In this document: positions 1 to 13,700 of the stretch, piece after piece
Position numbering within the stretch: position 1 is the stretch's first letter
How the letters are laid out: the number at the start of each line of letters is the position of its first letter
DNA from: Rotaria socialis
Lineage: Eukaryota > Rotifera > Eurotatoria > Philodinida > Philodinidae
DNA length: 64,000 nt
NCBI GenBank assembly: GCA_905331475.1
Contig: CAJNYU010004602.1
Span: forward strand, 62,001 to 126,000
Reading direction: 5' to 3'
The notes under the pieces: model-generated
Seen by the model: the letters and a program-made list of their open reading frames with translations, nothing else
What the model was told of the DNA's origin: nothing
Database searches by the model: none
Translations under genes and position numbers: made by a program

Positions 1-1369
1 GAAATCATCTCCTTTTCTTTGTTGGTGATACATTCTCTTCAAAGAAAATCCTATATAAATCAGTGGCACATCATAATTGATATTGAGAATGACGAAGACA
101 AAAATACACTGAACTATTCATGGTGAAGTCACTACTGTCTCAATAGAATAGAATAGAATTGATAAGTTCTTCAAATCGTGACGTGGTTAAATATGAAAAA
201 GTTGAAAGAAAATAATTCAAGACATATTTTTTGTATGTTTTTTGTGTACTCAAAAAAAAAGAGTACACTATAGAATCGGTCAGTGTGTCCGACCGTCCGT
301 TTATTCGATAACTCTTTACAATTACATTCGATTGAGCTGAAATTTTGTGCACAGAATTGTCTTATCAATATCTAGATCGAGTTCGAAGATGAGAAGGATC
401 CGTCAAGAAATGGCTGAGTTGTCGAAAAAATTGTCATTTTTGATCAGACCATCCCTGAGGGGGAGGGAGTAGAGGGATTTTTCAAAAAACCATTTTCTCA
501 GAATTATTCACAACATATATAAATCGACTCAGTTTTTAACGCTGATTCCGAATTTGATATTGGTTTTGAACTAAATCATAGCTTTCTAACGAAACATTGA
601 CTGAGAAAGGTCTCAAAATACACAAAAACTGCATCTAGAAACCAAATTACCTAGATATGTCTCAGATGACCAGCAGTTTGGGGGTTTCTCAAACGTCTGG
701 TTTTGTAGCTAGTCAAAAGGACTATCGAAAGGTAAAAAACCGAACTCGATTGCTATTACTATTGATGATTTATTATGAAAATACTGATGCCCGTATCTAT
801 CATATATCTCTTATAAATTCATGAGGTTGCTTACGATCGTAATCCCGCTAGATACAAACACAAAACCATTCAAAAATAACTGTTCTTATCCAGTTTCCGA
901 AGCTGAACACGAATCTGAGCTCAATTTCTGTGATCTCTAAAGATATTATATCACGCTGAGAGTAGAGTCAGTGATCACTGGATAGAGTTGCATACAGTGC
1001 GGTTCATGCTAACTTAGCATGCCTGTATTTTCTCCTTGTAATTTAGTGAGAAGGGATGTATCTTGATGAGATCTATGCCTTACAGGAAAAAATGGATGTA
1101 CATTTTCGCTTTTTGAAGTACACATAACAATCGGATGCAAATCCGATGTTTCCGCATTTTTTATTGATGATACACGGAATGATAGTAAAAAGACGATCAC
1201 GAATTGTTAATCGTTACTCAACATTGTTTTATGAAACTAATATAACAAATCATTTCGTCCTTTGTTAAAACATGTTCTATTTTATTTAATTACAGTGCTT
1301 AGAAGAAGAAGAAGAAAGAAAATGAAACATATAAACACGAAAGAAAAATGCAAAAAGAAACACAAATGT
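1..1369. other. Intergenic / 3' flank of the OSR gene
   Basis: I see no convincing gene here; open frames are short and lack splice-consistent neighbours or recognisable domains. A perfect small hairpin lies at 244-268 (8-bp arms around an A9 loop). The stretch next to 1370 is the presumed 3' UTR of the minus-strand zinc-finger gene. The left edge may belong to a gene outside the window. Confidence 0.5.
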
Positions 1370-3120
1370 TCACCGACCAAGATGATTTGGCGGTTCTTGA
1401 TGAGTAGATTTATGCATAGCAAGTGTTCGTGACTGACAAAAACCTTTACCACAATCATGACATTTAAATGGTTTTTCTATAAAATAAAAAATAAACATTT
1501 TCATTCCATTCCTCATGCATTTATTTATTTACCTTTCGAATGGGTATATCTATTGAAAAGAAAAGATATGATTCGTTAAGAAAAAAAATGGATTTATAAT
1601 TAAATAAAACTTACTTATGATCTCTCAAATGATCTTGTCGTCGAAAAGCTTTAAAACACAAGTCACATATATATGGTCGTTCATCGGTATGCGTTCGAAC
1701 ATGAATTAATAAATTATATGATTTTGTAAAATGACGATTACAATATTGACATATATGTTCTTTGGCTCTTTTTTTGCTACAATTATAATTAGTTTTGAAA
1801 TGTGATATATACGTATATATATTCATTGAAAATTCAAACAAATAATTTACCGTTTAGTACCACTGATACTAGTGTGTTTATAAGCATTGTTTGTTTGATA
1901 TGAACGTCGAGATAGTTTATTTAAAGTATTTTTATTGGTTATCAATACTGGTTGAAATGCCGAATGAGTTGAAGAGTTAGAATGTTTACTAAATATTAAT
2001 TTGAGTAAGTTTTTTTTTGGTAAATATACATGTTTAAATCTTTAGATTTTCTTCATTCGATATCAATTATTTATTTACTTGACATCGATAGAAATCAATC
2101 GTGAGACTAGTGATATAGAAATATTCATTCTATCATAGAAAATACTTGAAACTACGAGCTAATCAAAATATGTACTTGATTTTTGTAAAGAAATCTATTA
2201 ACAAAATGTTTTATTTGTTTTCTTTGTCTATTTTCTTCTAATTATCAAGAGAAAGTGAATACAGGCGTCAGTTATTCGGTCCTCATCTTATCTAGATAGT
2301 CTCAATTATCCGATAACCATCATCATCATGACCATCTACTTCTTCGTCTTCTTCTCCTCCTCCTTCTCCTTCACTCGCACTCTAGTGTGATGATGATCAT
2401 CATGATGATGACAACAACTCAACTAATCTTTGCCCCAGAAGTCCAAACAAACAAATAAACAAAACAAAGACATATACAACACTTACAGAGTAGTATGAGA
2501 GGTAAGTAATGAAACACCACTAGTGATAGCAGCTGGTGCTGGTTGAGAAGATGCTGTTGATGATAAAGATAAATCAATTTTGTTACTACTGATATCCGAT
2601 GATGTTGTAGGAATCAATATTTCTTTCTTATCTTTAACAGCTTCATCGGCTAGTTTAGCAAAATTAAAACGTTTGTGTGGAGTATTTGGTTTTCGTTTTT
2701 CTACTGATAAAGATTCTTTGAATGAAACGAGAAAAATCAATGATTAAATAAAGAAAAGCAAGAAAAAAAGAATCACGAAAAATTAATATGGAACTTACCA
2801 TCTAAAAGATGAGTTCGTTTGATTCCACGATCAATGATTTCATGTGTTTGTTGTTGATTTTGAAGAGAAAATAAATGAGGAAAATAAAATTGATATAATG
2901 CTTGAGCAGCAACTGTTGTTGGAGTCTGTTGTTTACGTGAATCTATTGTTGGATTCATTGTAAAATTTGCTGGTAGAAGAGATGCTATTGAATTTGGAGG
3001 TGGTGGATAAATATTAATTAAAGTTCGAATTTGTGTATTATTCAATGAAATGGCAGGCATATATGAAGAATCTAGTGTAGCACAGAATTTATTCGGATTT
3101 GGAATAAATACAGGCGACAT
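1370..3120 (-). CDS. OSR: Odd-skipped-related C2H2 zinc-finger transcription factor
   Basis: Six coding exons on the minus strand: 3120-2799, 2715-2487, 1988-1851, 1776-1615, 1549-1533 and 1476-1370. They join in frame to 324 aa. The C-terminal third has three tandem C2H2 fingers. Finger 1 contains [12 protein letters not shown], finger 2 [12 protein letters not shown], and finger 3 [13 protein letters not shown]. This block is diagnostic of the Odd/Bowl/OSR1/OSR2 family, nuclear DNA-binding regulators of gut, excretory and mesodermal patterning in other animals. Exon 5 is only 17 nt and encodes the linker between fingers 2 and 3. The N-terminal part is low-complexity and not family-specific. 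The ATG at 3120 is the first Met in its exon. A good acceptor lies 14 nt upstream with an open frame between, so a further 5' coding exon, a 5'-UTR intron or a trans-splice site is possible. Family assignment is very secure; the exact start is less so. Confidence 0.93.
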
Positions 3121-5218
3121 TGAAAAATTCGTATCTATATGTATCAAACAAAAACAAAAGAAAAAAAATATATATCTTATTCTATTCTGACGTTTTATCG
3201 AATAAAATAAATGAAATTTTTGTTGCTTCTGAAATGATCATAAAATTTTCTGGGACAACCCATGGTGAGAGTATGTCATAAATGGAGACACAATTAGGGC
3301 TCTCATCGCAAGTATCATGTTTTTTTTATAACTGAAACGCTATTTACCTCAACTTGTTGATGTCATATCTCTATTTATATCTATAGACATATACATACTA
3401 TATAAACCTACCGAGAATATTTTTAGTTCAAACGAAACTTTTTCCAGTTGAGATATGAAGGAAATAAAATATGTTTCTATCCTACTTAGAAATCAAAGAG
3501 ATTACCAATAGTAATGTCGAAGTTATGATAATCATTTTTTTCTCTGCCTTCTTCTCTCGATCTCTGCTTTAGATTCTTTCTTTTTCTGCTTCTCTCCAAT
3601 TCGGCACAGTAAATATATAGAGATATCTCATGATGAGTGTATGAGTAGTCGAGCTCGCTCCCGGTTTGTTCTAGAAAGAAAAAAAAAGCCAATCGGTAGG
3701 GCAGTAGCAACCAATGAGAATTATTATCCAATGAGAATTCATCTGTTGATAAGAATAAAAATGAAAAAAAACATAGGAAAAAAAACCGAACGATCGAATA
3801 TATGCATATGTACACACCGAATTAGTGACAAGCAGCGGCAAGTGTCCTTTTTTTTCTTAAGTTTTAAGCATGCGTGAAAGTTAATCTGAGAGTAATGATA
3901 TTATTGATAACAGTGAGAGGCCACTTCGTTTAAGTGTATGCAAGAGTAGACGGTTTTAATTTTACTAGTGCCAAGAAATTTTAATTTTTTGTTTTGGATA
4001 ATCTCATCATAACAATTAGCATCTTTTTTTCTGATCAAACGAGCGGTGAGTGCTGGTCGATCCGTGACGAAAATGAAACGGAGGATTCACACATATAAAT
4101 TTTTTTCTCAAATTTTTTGTTATTTTTTATATATTTGCCTTATTAATCTCGCACGCACATATGCCGCCAAGGAGTGAATCGAATCAATCATACACGCGCA
4201 CATATCACTTCGGAAATGATAGTTTCGTTTTTCCTTTTAGATATGAGCACGTTTCATCGATGTAATAGTTCTATCTTGATCTCTTTGAAATTTACAAATT
4301 ACCTATATTTCATACAATCATAAAACTCTTCCTAACTTTTTGTTGTGTTTTATTTGTTACTACTGCTAGATTGATGAAGCAATCTTTTTGACTTTTTCAT
4401 TTTATAGAATGAGATGTTGGTCACTTGAATCAAATAGGAGTGATAAAATTTCACACCGTTTTACAACAATTTCGTTTCATCTTTTGAAGGCTTTTTTCTC
4501 TTGTCTTCTTTCGTTCTCTTTTTTTTCTCTTCATTGATTTATCCAACCATTTTAACAGCTTTTAAAAGACTAATCAACTCTATCGATACTCATACAATAT
4601 TGATTTGACACATCACAGATATAAAAATCTTAGAGTGAGAACGAATAAAACTCAATCGCTTGCATAATTGAGCAAATAACAAGTGTGAAAGATGAAAATA
4701 CCGTTTGTACTTCAATTAGTAAACATCTTTAACATGATCTGTTGCAATACAATGAAAACGAAACATGCACGTTGTTTTTCCATTTCATCACATTAAAACT
4801 TATCGCTTATCGATTCCATACCGTATAAACGTTATTTACACAGAAATTATAGTATTAATAATTACTTGAATAGTTATTTCCTAAAAGAAATTATTCCTAT
4901 TGAAATAAACTTGATTCATGTATCTTTCATTCATTAAATTTGTAGTAGACTCTATGAATATCAAAAATAATATTAAAAAAAATTGACTTTTTTCTCTCAT
5001 TTACACAGACTTACAATTGTATCTTATGATAAATATACCATAATTTTACTGTTTCTAAAGTAGTGCAATACTTGATTGAATGTAAGAGCGTTTTTATATT
5101 ATTTTAGATATCATACAAATTTAGATTTAAAGATTTTTTTTATTAGTCTATACTATATTAATAGTATACATGAAACAAAATAGATTTCACAGAAAATAAC
5201 ATAATATAGGTTTTCATC

Positions 5219-5220
<2 letters not shown>

Positions 5221-5249
<29 letters not shown>
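5221..5249. repeat. (TTA/ATT)n microsatellite
   Basis: About nine perfect copies of a TTA trinucleotide unit, with no gene overlapping. Confidence 0.9.
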
Positions 5250-6951
5250 GAATGGTGCATTTAATTTCAATCAGATTATGACGAAATATTTGTTCTTGTA
5301 GTCTATACTACTTTCAATACAAAAGCCATCTATTAGAAGAAAATTGTGCAAAAGTTTGCTTCAATTTCTTTTTCTTGTTTTACGAATAACAGATTGAAAA
5401 CATTACAAAGAAAAAAAAGTTCTCGAATCCATCTGATGTCGACTGATTACAGGATCAAAGTCCAATGACATACTTTTCGACTGTACAGTCTTTTGTACTC
5501 TTTAATTGAAACGTTTGTACCGCACAAAATTAGCTTTTTTCTTTTTCATTGGTACACTGCTACGACTCGAGTTACATTGAATTTTAATCGGACGCGTTCT
5601 CGAGAACATATTTCGTGGACATTCTCTTCTGCTCTTCTTCTGTTTCCTCTCTTGTCCATCATTATCGTGTTTGTGTTTTACAGAATATACATACATGAAA
5701 CGGTATCCAACCGGTGCATATGTTGGTAATTACGAGAAAACGAATGTGCAAAATGTGAGAACGAATAAAAAAAATATGTAAAAAAGTCATTTACTGATTG
5801 ATGAAGAGAAGAAAAAAGGAAAATAATGATGACGATGATGATGACTTTCTAGTGAGAAGAGAAACGAACAGAGATTGATATCGAGACTGCTCACTTTTCG
5901 CACCTTACTCATGTAAAAAGAACGAGATGAGTCTGTGTTCGCGGACAATTATAATAATAGACACAAAAGATGATCCATCCATCATTAATCAATTATTAAA
6001 ACAAAATAGAAACTGATTCTTGTTCTAATCTACAAATAAATCCAAATGGGTACATAAGTTTCCGGATTTGCTATATGGTTCTCTACGCAAGTAATGTTAG
6101 ATATTATATTTTGAAGAGAGTCGATACATGTGAATTTTAATCTGTGCATCAAACAAAAAAATAGAGAATATCGATAAATCGACTAGAACACGAATAAGAA
6201 ACAATGACATCCACGAAGAGATAGTAGAATTCATCATTTTCTACAAAATTGGAATAAAACTAACAATGGTACCTATTGGAAGAATATGACTAATTGATTT
6301 GCCATACTTTCGAAGCTTATCAATGTGACTTTTTGGTAATAAATAAATGATCAAACATTATGAATGTTAACTATCATTTCTCATGTTAAAATATTGAACA
6401 ATTGGAGATTTCTAAAGTTCGTGCAAGCAATAAATATTGTTGACTGATTAAGTGATTGGTAACTAATTCTAATTTTTTTGTCGAAGAAAGCTATATTTAG
6501 AGATATTCATAGTTGATTTTAATTTGTTCACATTATTTATCGAAATTTATAACCTTTCGAAACAATTTATCACTTACATATATAAGCATGCTAAACGTTA
6601 TAAAATATCTACGAATAAATGTAAATAATATGATATCAATCGTTCTATTTGGTATATGTTTACCTACGTATGTTATTTACTTGTCACTATGACATTTCAT
6701 TTTTTGGCAACTGTTTTCTATTCGCTTCGTTCTTTTTTTTTACTATGTACAGAGATGTACCCTCTGTTGTGCTGCTGTTTAAGGATAGAAATTTTAAAAC
6801 AATCACATTGAAAAAACTTTGCACATTTCGATAGTAGAGTTACCACACTCTTTCACTAATCTCTACTAATGAAAATATCTATCTAACGAGTACGAATACT
6901 GTAGATATGCATTAAAACAACAATACACGAAACCAGCAGTATCCAAGGACT

Positions 6952-7237
6952 GAGAAATAGGAATTCCTAATGTGCCGAGGAATTGCCAGGGTCACTGTGA
7001 TAATTCCTGGAGGAGATGGGAATCAACTATCGGTTCCTTTACAGTTTCACTATTCACGAAAGTCACGATATTACTGCTTTAAAAATAATTTTTGCATGAA
7101 ATTATTGATTCTCAAAATTTTGCAAGTGAAAATGAGTGTAAGAACAAAAATTATCGTGAAGATTCCTTATTGTTACCTTTAGTATGCAAGGAACTGTAGG
7201 GGAACTGATGAGGAGTTCCTAATCCTCAGTCCTTGGA
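6952..7237. mobile_element. MITE-like element with ~30-bp terminal inverted repeats
   Basis: The left end starts TCCAAGGACTGAG and runs through a TAGGAAT-TCCTAAT stretch. The reverse complement of the right end starts with the same TCCAAGGACTGAG and continues GATTAGGAACTCCT. The two ends form imperfect inverted repeats of about 30 bp. The interior is rich in GGAAT/ATTCC and GGAAC/GTTCC words in both orientations, like subterminal repeats of non-autonomous DNA transposons. The 286-bp size and lack of coding capacity fit a MITE. I could not define a clear target-site duplication, so the superfamily is unassigned. Confidence 0.7.
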
Positions 7238-7744
7238 CACCTCTCATTAAATGAGAGATTAATATGCTTCAAAAGAAGATCATCATTGTATCAAATGATA
7301 TTTGTCAACTTGTTATGAAGTGACATCTATCATCGAAGAAATTGAGTAGCAAATTTTGTGTGTTAATATTCGCTCTCTTGTATAGAAGCATACATCACAT
7401 TCTAATGTAATCAATAAACCATTGATATCGATTGACGGATACATTTTTCAAGGTTCATAGTTTGTCAACCATAGTCCCCATCCATTGTACGCGAAAGAAC
7501 AATAATTCTCTTTTTTTATTTTGCCTGTTCTTAGACATTTTTCTGTCACGTGCATCACATATTGATTTGTTTAAGATTTCGAACAATTTTTTTTTTGCAA
7601 TTATAATTGATAAAGTGAATAATCAATGAGAGATTAGTTATTTTTTATTTTTCTAGATTATATGTATTATTATTATTAAACGCTATCTGATCTGTAAACA
7701 TTTCAAGTCAAATATTATCATCGGCTTTGGCCGATTCAAGTAAA

Positions 7745-10700
7745 ATGAATCTTAATGCAGTTTCATTGGCAATCGCTCAGATTTCATTCACATTAAAAAG
7801 TTTATCAAAGAAAAACTTCAACAGCTCAACAATTGAAATAGCTAATGTATAGTTTTTCTTGAAAAAGAACTTTTTTATATTGTTGATAAATTGTTTGTGA
7901 TTTTTTAAATTTCTAGCTCATATCAGAAAATGGATTCGAAGCTGAACGGCATTTTTATCGAACGCTAGTAACATATCTTGATTTAGAATCGATCGAACAA
8001 AATAGCTCATCAATTAAACGTTCAGAAAATATTCATTTAAATTATTGGTTACAAGAACTTCCATCATTAATTTCTAAATCGAATTTTGTAACTTTAGTAT
8101 GTTATGCTTTCGACACAGCTATTACACAAAAAGTAGGAAAAAAAATTATAGTCAAATTTACAAAAATGAAAATATTCAATTGTTTCTAGTCACTTAAACT
8201 TTCATCACGTATCAATGGGTTTTTAACAAGTTTATGTAAATTTTTTAAATTAACTCGTGCACAAGAACTTCTATTTGTTTTTGCTTTGCGAAATTCCATA
8301 CATGTTGAACTTCAGCAATTAACACATGAACATATAGAACAACGTTTACCTGATTTCATTCGTATTGCATCCGGTGGTATGTTTGGAGAAAAATTTACCA
8401 TGATTTTGTTTAGTCTACAGTTTTTATTCGTTTAATTTTCATTTAATAAGATAATGGCATCAATGAACTAGGTCTAGCCGAGTTATCTATCGAAGCAGTT
8501 CATTCACTTGTACTACTCATTCAACAATATATATCGAATGAGTCAATAGGACCATTGACTACTTCTGAAGATTATGAAAGATTCCTCGATGTTCTTCGAC
8601 AAGGTTGAATAATTAATTAATTTATAAATGAAACTGTATTCTATTTGAATTATAGAATATCCAAGAGAACGAATGGGAAATAATGGCTCATTGATACTGT
8701 TACCTTTACTATATTCGTCTATTACACTATCGATCGATCCATCGTCAAATCAGTTATTATCAGATTCAAGTAGTTTGTCAACGAATGTGGTATGCAAATT
8801 ATAATACTATTCTTTTTTCTTGCTCTCTTAAATGAAATTAATTATGGGAATTTTTTTTCTTTCAGTGGCAAATGGATGATTCTCTAGCTGATGTTATTCT
8901 TGAGATGGGCTATAGTTTTACGGCATGTGTTGAAGATTGTCGAAATGCACTTGTTCATTTTGGTTTACAAGAATTAAAACCATCAACAATTGCTCGAATG
9001 CTTTCAATTATGATTAAGACTCATTCGGGTCTTACTGAAAACACACACATTTATGTGAGTCTTGATTATGAAAAAACTATTTTCTTTCACGTTTATTGGA
9101 TCTTTAGAATTCCGATGGTACTGATATATCAATAAATAATGAAAAAAGTTCTTTACAAACATGGAATATTGATACATTTGTTCTTGCAATTAATGACTTA
9201 GTATGAGAAGAAACACAAACATAGAACAATGTTTAATATTTCTCTGCTAATAAAAATTTATGTTGATAGGTTCCAACTGTAAATTGGAAAGATGTTGTAC
9301 AAGAACTTGATCATCCCGGTTTTTTTTTAAGTGATCGACAAGCTTTAGTACTGTTGGTGACTGCACTTCGTCGAGCTTTACCAGTTGAACTTTATATTGA
9401 TTTACTCTATGGAAAATGGAATAACGTAGAAGGACAAGTAAGAAAATAAATTTAAAAAAACTTCTTAAAATAAATTCAATGCATTTCATGTTAGCTATCA
9501 TGGATAACTCAAGCTATTCGTTATCCAGATATATTTTGTTTCGGTGATCATCCAGCACATCCTGTTTTAATCGATTGTCTAAAACATCCACTAGATGATA
9601 CAAAAGAAATATGGACTTGGTAAAAAACGTCTTAAAAAAAGTTACTTTTTAGATTTTCCTTTTGTTTTCCTGTTAATTTAGGCGTTCATTAAATTTAATC
9701 GAATGCTTATTACGTATTGCCGATACAGGTTTATATCCAACTGTACTAGATATATTTAGACATGGAATACAACGTGCGGGTGAATTAATCTTTCTTGGTT
9801 TGTTACAACTTACGGTATGTTACGAAATTGTTATATGAAAACTTTCGAATGATCTGAGTGAAATTTATCAAGATCTTACCGATTACAGTTTTATATTTGT
9901 TAAAATAGAAGAAAACAATATAAGAGTGAATGTCAATTTTCAAATGTTTTACTTTGAACTATCATCCTGTTTTACGATTGATTGCGTTTCACTATGGAAA
10001 AAAATAGATGATCAGAAGAAGAATTTTGAATTCGCGTTTTATCAAGGGAGAAAAAGCTGATTTAAATCACAGTAAAACTCAACTTACAATCAATATAAAT
10101 TAACTGTATTGGAATGAGTTTGCGTGAGTTTCGGTGCCTTTGAATGATTTTCAGTAATAATTTATGATTTGGAATAGTTTTTAGTTAGTTTAGCAAATTT
10201 TTCGTTTTCTCAAACTCATTTTAAATCAGCTAAACTCAGAAAAGTCATGAAACTCATAAATCGCTTTTTCCTCCTTGCGTTTTATTCTCTATCAAAGTGA
10301 CAACATTTTTTTCATCGACAGACATTTAATGTATTACATAGTTAATATTCATTAGATGATCTTGATTAGGGATCTTCAATTCGATGATTGTATTTCAATC
10401 TTTCATTCAAGAGCATTCAACTACGAATTACTCAAATTACAAAAATTTTCATTTTGTATGATTTCAGCACTCGATACTGTTTCGTTGGAGTGATTGACAC
10501 AACACTTGAGAACTCATAGATGCTTAAATAAGATGATAATTGTAGCAGATGTCAAAATGAACAGTTGTTTAACACAACAGTGCTAAAAGAGAAATGATTT
10601 AATAGATTTTAATGGCGTGTCAGTGAATCAAAGGAACACTAATTCATAGCTTTTGATGATACAATGAATTGTAATGCGTATTTTAAAACCCTACAGTGAT

Positions 10701-13700
10701 CAAAATAGACTGTTCAAAACTCTGTTATTAGACATAGATATATTTATGTAAGATAATCATCTCGCTGAAATGTTGTAATAATTTAAATACTATCGCATTA
10801 CCACAATATCATCAGACAGAAATGAAACTATTGCAAACGAATATTTCTATTATCTATGTAAGATTTCAAATTAAAAAACAAAAGTTTACAAAAAAATATA
10901 TAGATCAAATAGACTAACAAACTCAAATAAAAGTATCGTACTTATAGGAAACGCACACAAAAAGAATACGATCCAAAGTTATTCATTCTAATTGTTGTAT
11001 TATATTTATAAATCATTATTCTTGTATAATTTCAGAGTGTATGGACAACATTGAAACAAGATCTATTATTATTAATCATTCCTACTTTACTTTCCAATAG
11101 TCCCAATGCAAATCTATTGCTTAATTATATGTGGAATTCACAAGTAAGAAAACTCAAATGGAGCGTTTCATAATTTTGTTCTGTCGCTAATTTTTTAAAA
11201 GCATCAAACAACATTATTACGAACAACACTTTTAACATCATTAGCTGATTGGTATAATCGAGCAAATGACATTGAACAGCAAATACGTCTTAGTCGTGTA
11301 CTTGAAGTTGTACAAGATTTAAAAAGTTTACCAACATTACTTGGAGCCAAACCAATGACATTCATACTCGATCTTGCTTGTCTAGCATCAAGGCGTGGCT
11401 ATTTAAAGTTAGATAAATGGTTATCAGATAAATTACGTGAACATCAAGTAATTAAAAAGTCTAGAAGAGTTTCTTGTTTTATTGATTTTTTCAATCGAAG
11501 GAATTATTTGTTCAAACATCAATTCAATACTTACGAAAAAAAGCTCCACAATTACTACTTCCACCACCATTATCAAAAGATGATATCAATTTTAAACCAA
11601 TATCAAATGCTGAAACAATTAATGTTCTATTAGCTGTTCTTCAATTAGCATTATCATCCATAACAAATAGGGATCTTATTCAAGAAATACCAACAATGTT
11701 ATCAACAGCGAAAATTTTTAATACATTATCATCATCAACAACAATAGCAGGAACAACAACAGCAACAGCAACAACAACAGGAAACAATTTTTCAAATACA
11801 AATATTAATGAACAGACATTACAAAGACCTTCATCGATATCATTGTCACTAAATCCACAACAATTATATCATCATTCGTCATCGTTTACACCATCACCTA
11901 CTAATCCATCAAATGGATTTTCATTAACAGCGCAATTACGTTCACTACTAAGTAATTACAAATAATAACGAAAAATCTCCTATTTTTAACTGTCGCTTTT
12001 GCATGTTAAAATATGAGCGTGTGCTGCCGCGGCCACGTCAAAATCGTCCATAGTAGAGGATGCCACGGTGAATGTATGCATCGAGAGAACGAGAAGAACG
12101 AGCGCGTACGTCATCGAACACAAAAACAAAAACGGCGGCCGAGATGGAGAAAAGGCACTTGGACTTGTGCGTGTATGAGTGGAAATAATAGTAATAGCAG
12201 CAATAGAACAGAAGAACGCGGCAGAAAGAGAGAGAGGAAAGAAAAGAAAAAGAAAAAAAAACAGCGAGAAAAATAGAGATTTGTCGATACGTCCACTATT
12301 ATAACTCTTATTTTTGACAAAACAATATCCTAACAAACCATGCGATGATTACAGCAAAAATAAAGTTGTATATGATCAGATCTATCCAGGGTCTATGTAT
12401 TTATTTGTTTATGGGATAGTGAAACAGCGTGCGCGAGAAAAAGAGAAAGAAAGTGAAAAGTTCAGCATAGTTCTATTCTATTAACTAGAAAATGATGATG
12501 GATCCAAGCGAACATCTTCTCAGTGAGAGAAAATAATTCTTTTTTTTTCTCTATTTATTTCATTTTTTCCATTCTTATTCGAAACATAAATAGGTTCGAA
12601 TGGTAATGATCCATTAGCTATTGGTTCATCATCATCGTCCACAATAACAACAACAGCGACAACAGCAACCACATCTATGGGTGAAATAGCTGATGTTGAT
12701 GTTTATTTTAAACGCTTGTATTCAAAAACAAATAATCCACCACCGATATCTGTTGATGAATTTCTTGATATTATGACACGTTGTAAAGATTCTCAAATTC
12801 AACGAGAAAAAGTAAAAACTAAAATCATTGTAATTTTAAAAACAAAATTATCATTTTATTTTGTCTCTTCTAAGGATGTCTTTCATAATGGTATAAGAAA
12901 TTTATTTGAAGAATATAAATTTTATATTCAATATCCTGAAAGAGAATTACATTTAACAGCACAACTGTTCGGTGGTCTTTTCGAACGTGGATTATTTCAA
13001 CAACAAGCTTTAATTGCTGCATATCGTGCTATTTTAGAAGGTTTAAAAAAACCTGCCGGAACAAACCTATGGAATTTTGGTGTTACAGCACTGGATAGAT
13101 GCAAAGCAAGGTTTGTTTTATCATAAGTTTTTGATAAAATTATTTTAATTGAAAATCAAGCAAAAATGAGATTTTAGTTATACAATTATTTGTAAGCTTA
13201 CCAGGGGAGGGGTTCGAGCGCAGTAATACAACCCGAGAGGAAGTCAATGATTTTCATTCAAACGAATCATTGTTATTCGACAAAAACGTAAAAGATTTTG
13301 TGAATCATCAATGAATGATAGAATGAGAGGGCGGGGTGTGGTATTTTCTTGGTGAACATACCTCTTGATTGCCTACCGAACAGAGAATAGGTAATAGTTA
13401 TCGATATCTTTAAACACAAATTCAAGCAAATAGTTTTGTCTATCACTATCAAACTAATCTATTTGAAATTTCCAATTTAATTCATATATCTCTTATCAGT
13501 TTATTTTAAAATAATACTATTTTCTTTTTCACTTATTAATAGACATGTAGAATATACGCTTTTGTTCGCACTTGATCGTATAGCTAAAGGATATTTTTTA
13601 AATTCTTCCCTTATCTTAGTTCTCTTTTATCTTATTGTTCTTTTAATCCTATCTTAACTGGATGACTCAAATATTGATAAAGAAGACAATACTATTACAA

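Larger units (their letters stand above)
3121..7744. other. Divergent intergenic region between OSR and CNOT1
   Basis: This 4.6-kb region separates two divergently transcribed genes and presumably holds both promoters. I found no supported coding exon. It contains an ATT/TTA trinucleotide microsatellite (about 5221-5249) and a MITE-like element at 6952-7237. Open frames of 60-109 codons here are AT-rich chance frames, and one (6970-7182) lies wholly inside the MITE-like element. Confidence 0.6.

Noticed and set aside
6970..7182. 70-codon plus-strand frame
   Set aside because: It lies entirely within a MITE-like element and resembles no protein family.
12013..12276. Arg/Lys-rich 87-codon frame in a CNOT1 intron
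   Set aside because: Purine-rich simple sequence gives the composition; no domain and no splice logic.
13543..13700. Possible extra CNOT1 exon after TTAATAG near 13543
   Set aside because: Joining exon 13110 directly to 13846 restores the conserved text and phase; the extra segment has no matching family sequence.
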